DNA of 64,000 nucleotides. Origin: Robertmurraya andreesenii. GTDB lineage: Bacteria; Bacillota; Bacilli; Bacillales; Cytobacillaceae. The notes beneath the pieces are model-generated. The model was given only the letters and a program-made list of their open reading frames with translations. It had not been told where the DNA came from and did not search any database. The position numbers and the translations under genes were made by a program. This document shows positions 61,033 to 64,000 of this stretch, in pieces (positions within the stretch are counted from its first letter, which is position 1; each line of letters starts with the position of its first letter). The stretch is taken from NCBI RefSeq assembly GCF_030813005.1, contig NZ_JAUSTU010000007.1:119574-183573 (forward strand), given 5' to 3'.

Positions 61033-62955
61033 TTAGTTATTCACAGTATTTTTTACTGAAGTGAGCGTTAGAAAGTAATAACCAAGATAAATGATAAAAT
61101 ACACTAGAATGGTTATAACAATTGGAATAGTTAAGTTCATTCCTATTAATACAGAAAAAATGTTTGAAGCTATTTGTAATATTACAATCCCATGAATAAT
61201 ACCAATTATGAGTGGCAATCCAAACACAAAAATAATTTGCTTTCTTATAGTAGCATTTAATTCTTTCTTACTTACTCCAATTTTGCGTAAAACTTCATAA
61301 CGGCTTCTATCATCGTGAGCTTCCGTTAATTGTTTGAAATATATAATGCTGCCAGTTGCCGCAAGAAAAACAAGTCCTAAAAATCCTAAAATAAATAAGT
61401 TTAATCCACCAGATTCTAACCCTTTTCTATATATATTGTAAAAGGTGGTTAATTGCATATCTTCACTTGCTATTTTTTGTATTTGAACAGTAGTATCCTT
61501 TGTTGATTTTTCATTTGCAACTTCATATGCTTTAATGGTTACGGGAGTTATTTGGGTTGCAATTTCAGAGAAAAGTTGGTTACTAACTACAATGTTGAAG
61601 TCTGGATAATTCCAAGGAATAATTCTATCTTCTAACATTGAGCTAAATGCTAACTCAATTTCTTTGTTAGGTAATTGTAATGTAATTGTGTGTTCTTCAT
61701 AATCAGCGGAAGTATATTCAGTTAAGAGTGGCTGTATGCCAATCGTTTGATTGCCAGATAGTTGAATATTACTTTCCCTATCTAACATCCTTAATGCTTC
61801 ATTATACGTGTTTTCAGATATTATTTTAATCGGGCCTTCTTCTAAATAATCTTGAAGTAATGGGTTCGAAACTTCACCGTTTGAGTTAATAACAGGGATA
61901 TCTATTTGCCCATTAATCGGGTGTTCTGTATCTGATTGGATGGTTTTTTCTATATGTTTATCGACAGATTCATCCAAAGAAATATGCATATAGCTGAATG
62001 GAGCCTCTTTTTCTGCCTGTTTTTCATTCGTATAATAAAAGCTGTAACCGACAGATATAGCACTTATTGTAACGGCACTAAGTAATGCTATAATAGTAAG
62101 CGTACGAGCATTGCCATTAATACGATAAAGTAGCTGAGAGATTCCAACTAAATTTGTCCCATTATAATAAATTGTTTTTTTCTTTTGTAGTTGTCTTAGT
62201 ATATAAATGGTTAAGAATCTAAATAGTAAATACGTACCTACCACGATACTAATTAAATATAATCCAAGGTTTACAAGCAATTGTACATCTGAAGTTGGTG
62301 ATTGAAATCCAATCCAATAACTAAAACCAATTAAAATGATTGAAGTTATTGCAGCTATAAAAGATGTTCTAGGTGCATGTTCTCCTTCCTTTTCTGCCCG
62401 AAATAACTCGATTAATTTAAAACGATAGATCAAACGATAAGCATTAAAGGATGTAAATAAGGAGATAATCATAAAGACAATAATTGTATTGAGAATTGCT
62501 TCAATGGATACTTCAAAGCTAACTTCAACTGGTGTATCCAACAATCTAAGCACAATCATGGTGAACAGTTTCGATAGTATGGTTCCGAGTATAACTCCGA
62601 TTATAATCGCTATACCACCCATGATTATATTTTCATAAAAAAGCATTTTACCGATTGTTTTTTTCCTTAAACCTAAAAGGGAATATAATCCTACTTCTCT
62701 CTTTCGTTTTTTTGTAAAGAATGAATTTGAATAAAGAATAAATATTGCCACAAATAATATTAGTACAACGGAACCAGCAATAAAGATATTAAGTAAACTA
62801 TTTTCTGATTCAATGGCCATTTGTACTTCCGGGCTGTATTGCAAGGATACAAATGTATAGTAAATAACAACACTGAATACCATTGATATAAAATAGAGTA
62901 AGTAACTTTTAAAGTTCCCAATAACGTTTTTTTTCGCTAAATTAAATAGAGTCAC
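61033..62955 (-). CDS. bceB: BceB-type ABC transporter permease (bacitracin/peptide resistance)
   Basis: 640 residues from GTG 62955 (GGGGGTGG upstream; MTLFNLAKKN form). FtsX-like permease with about ten TM helices and a large extracellular loop (about residues 285-505) between TM7 and TM8, the BceB hallmark that senses peptide antibiotics. It works with the ATPase BceA and normally with a BceRS two-component system, which is not in the window. Start overlaps the end of bceA. Confidence 0.88.
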   Translation of the reverse strand: MTLFNLAKKNVIGNFKSYLLYFISMVFSVVIYYTFVSLQYSPEVQMAIESENSLLNIFIAGSVVLILFVAIFILYSNSFFTKKRKREVGLYSLLGLRKKTIGKMLFYENIIMGGIAIIIGVILGTILSKLFTMIVLRLLDTPVEVSFEVSIEAILNTIIVFMIISLFTSFNAYRLIYRFKLIELFRAEKEGEHAPRTSFIAAITSIILIGFSYWIGFQSPTSDVQLLVNLGLYLISIVVGTYLLFRFLTIYILRQLQKKKTIYYNGTNLVGISQLLYRINGNARTLTIIALLSAVTISAISVGYSFYYTNEKQAEKEAPFSYMHISLDESVDKHIEKTIQSDTEHPINGQIDIPVINSNGEVSNPLLQDYLEEGPIKIISENTYNEALRMLDRESNIQLSGNQTIGIQPLLTEYTSADYEEHTITLQLPNKEIELAFSSMLEDRIIPWNYPDFNIVVSNQLFSEIATQITPVTIKAYEVANEKSTKDTTVQIQKIASEDMQLTTFYNIYRKGLESGGLNLFILGFLGLVFLAATGSIIYFKQLTEAHDDRSRYEVLRKIGVSKKELNATIRKQIIFVFGLPLIIGIIHGIVILQIASNIFSVLIGMNLTIPIVITILVYFIIYLGYYFLTLTSVKNTVNN

Positions 62956-63709
62956 TTTGTCCACCCCCAAGTGCAGAGAGTACATCTAAAACTTTTTGGA
63001 AAAATTCTTTACGAGAACCCTTTCCTTTGACAAGTTCTGTAAACATTTTGCCATCTTTAATGAAAATCACTCTATCACAGTAGCTCGCAGCGAATGCGTC
63101 ATGGGTGACTAGAAGGATAGTTGCTTTATCTACCTCACTTAATCCTTTTAAACTCTCCAACAAATCTGTTGCTGATTTAGAATCCAATGCACCAGTAGGT
63201 TCATCTGCTAAAAGTAAGCTCGGTTTTGATATGATTGCACGTGAAGCAGCTGTACGCTGCTTTTGGCCACCAGAAATTTGATATGGATATTTGTCTAATA
63301 TCGGACTTATCCCAAACTTATTTGCTACTTCAAGTACTCTATGCTCTAATTCATTCGGATCTACTTTGGCTAATGCTAAGGGCAATATGATATTTTCTTT
63401 AACCGTTAATGTATCTAGCAAATTATAATCTTGGAAAATAAAACCAAGTTTATCACGACGAAAGGCTGCTAATTGTTCCTCATTCATATTTACAATACTT
63501 GTCCCATCAATATTAATGTCACCAGAAGTCGGTTGATCAATAGTTGCTAAAACATTAAGAAGTGTTGATTTGCCAGCACCAGAAGGACCCATAATACCTA
63601 CAAATTCACCCTCCTGTACCTCTAAATCTATATTATCTAATGCAGTAAACACATTTCCTTTTGTTCCGTATACTTTTTTTATATTCTTCGCATTTACGAT
63701 TGTTCTCAT
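62942..63709 (-). CDS. bceA: BceA-type ABC transporter ATPase
   Basis: 255 residues. Walker A GPSGAGKST; Q-loop FIFQDYNLLDTLTV; signature ISGGQKQRTAASRAI; Walker B LLLADEPTGALD; H-loop LLVTHD. It energises BceB to free targets from bacitracin-like peptides. ATG start with TGGAGGATCG upstream. The last 14 bp overlap the bceB reading frame. Confidence 0.9.
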   Translation of the reverse strand: MRTIVNAKNIKKVYGTKGNVFTALDNIDLEVQEGEFVGIMGPSGAGKSTLLNVLATIDQPTSGDINIDGTSIVNMNEEQLAAFRRDKLGFIFQDYNLLDTLTVKENIILPLALAKVDPNELEHRVLEVANKFGISPILDKYPYQISGGQKQRTAASRAIISKPSLLLADEPTGALDSKSATDLLESLKGLSEVDKATILLVTHDAFAASYCDRVIFIKDGKMFTELVKGKGSRKEFFQKVLDVLSALGGGQSDSI

Positions 63710-63756
63710 TTATTTTCGATCCTCCATAAAAATCAATTACTTTCATGTTTTTTATT

Positions 63757-63810
63757 CTACCGTAAGTAACTATTATTTAACCTTACAGTTTTACCTTGCA
63801 ACCTTACAAT
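63757..63810 (-). promoter_or_regulatory. bceAB promoter with tandem regulator sites
   Basis: AACCTTACA(G/A)T occurs at 63779-63789 and 63800-63810, 21 bp apart, upstream of a minus-strand TAGAAT -10 (63757-63762) that lacks a good -35. This suits an OmpR-type response regulator such as BceR. 63811-64000 shows nothing further. Confidence 0.5.
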
Positions 63811-64000
63811 TTTGAAAGAATGGTACAAAAATACGAAGTATAATACTAATATTAGTATTATGAAATGATATCTTATATAAATGCCATACTTATACTAACT
63901 AATTAACGGTGTTTGTCAAGAAAGTTGTCGTATTTCACTTGTTTGCTAGTGTAAGAACGTTAGGGGTTACTACCGCGCTTCGCTTGGTGGCCTTCTCATC

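Overview
The window comes from a low-GC, endospore-forming Bacillaceae chromosome. The chromosomal part carries a PdaA-type muramic-acid deacetylase (spore cortex), an AlkA-like DNA glycosylase, a TrmA-family 23S rRNA uracil methyltransferase and a BceAB-type bacitracin-efflux ABC transporter. The genus is not fixed by the sequence; Bacillus, Neobacillus or a relative is my inference.

Layout. 1-5.1 kb is host: the 3' part of a winged-helix regulator, an MFS exporter, pdaA, a DNA-3-methyladenine glycosylase and rlmD. From about 5.08 to 59.9 kb there is one integrated element, a siphovirus-type prophage of about 55 kb. It sits in the 3' end of rlmD and is bounded by a 20-bp perfect repeat within a 32-bp imperfect repeat. 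Its left end carries cargo (5.4-15.1 kb): a Phd-like protein, hsdM, hsdS, hsdR and two zinc-metalloprotease-like genes in a tightly packed cluster. Next come early and replication genes (15.4-27.9 kb): sigma-like HTH, DUF2800, DUF2815, family-A DNA polymerase, antirepressor, VapE-type primase/helicase, VRR-NUC nuclease, SNF2-type helicase and a late-activator-like HTH. A minus-strand cargo strip (20.4-21.8 kb) and a minus-strand XRE-peptide deformylase pair (28.1-28.96 kb) interrupt this block.

The late region (29-52.5 kb) starts at a probable activator-dependent promoter. It runs HNH nuclease, small terminase, S-adenosylmethionine synthetase, ParB-methyltransferase, an accessory cassette (virulence-type protein, DUF4314, amidoligase, gamma-glutamylcyclotransferase, DUF5049), large terminase, portal, ClpP-like protease, HK97 capsid, connectors, tail tube, frameshifted tail-assembly chaperone, tape measure, Dit, tail spike, fibre, holin and amidase. 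The integration module (52.7-56.5 kb) has a SHOCT protein and three serine-recombinase-family genes. The right end (56.6-59.8 kb) has an autoregulated RHH gene, a membrane protein, a frameshifted gene and a SEC-C protein.

Beyond attR (59.9-64 kb) are two tandem MITE-like elements and the minus-strand bceAB operon.

Points most worth following: the amidoligase/cyclotransferase cassette, in which two genes share both a 5' leader and a C-terminal module; metK coupled by overlap to a DNA methyltransferase; the type I restriction operon carrying two metalloproteases; the autoregulated deformylase cassette; and serine-recombinase targeting of an rRNA methyltransferase 3' end, a parallel to SCC elements and rlmH.
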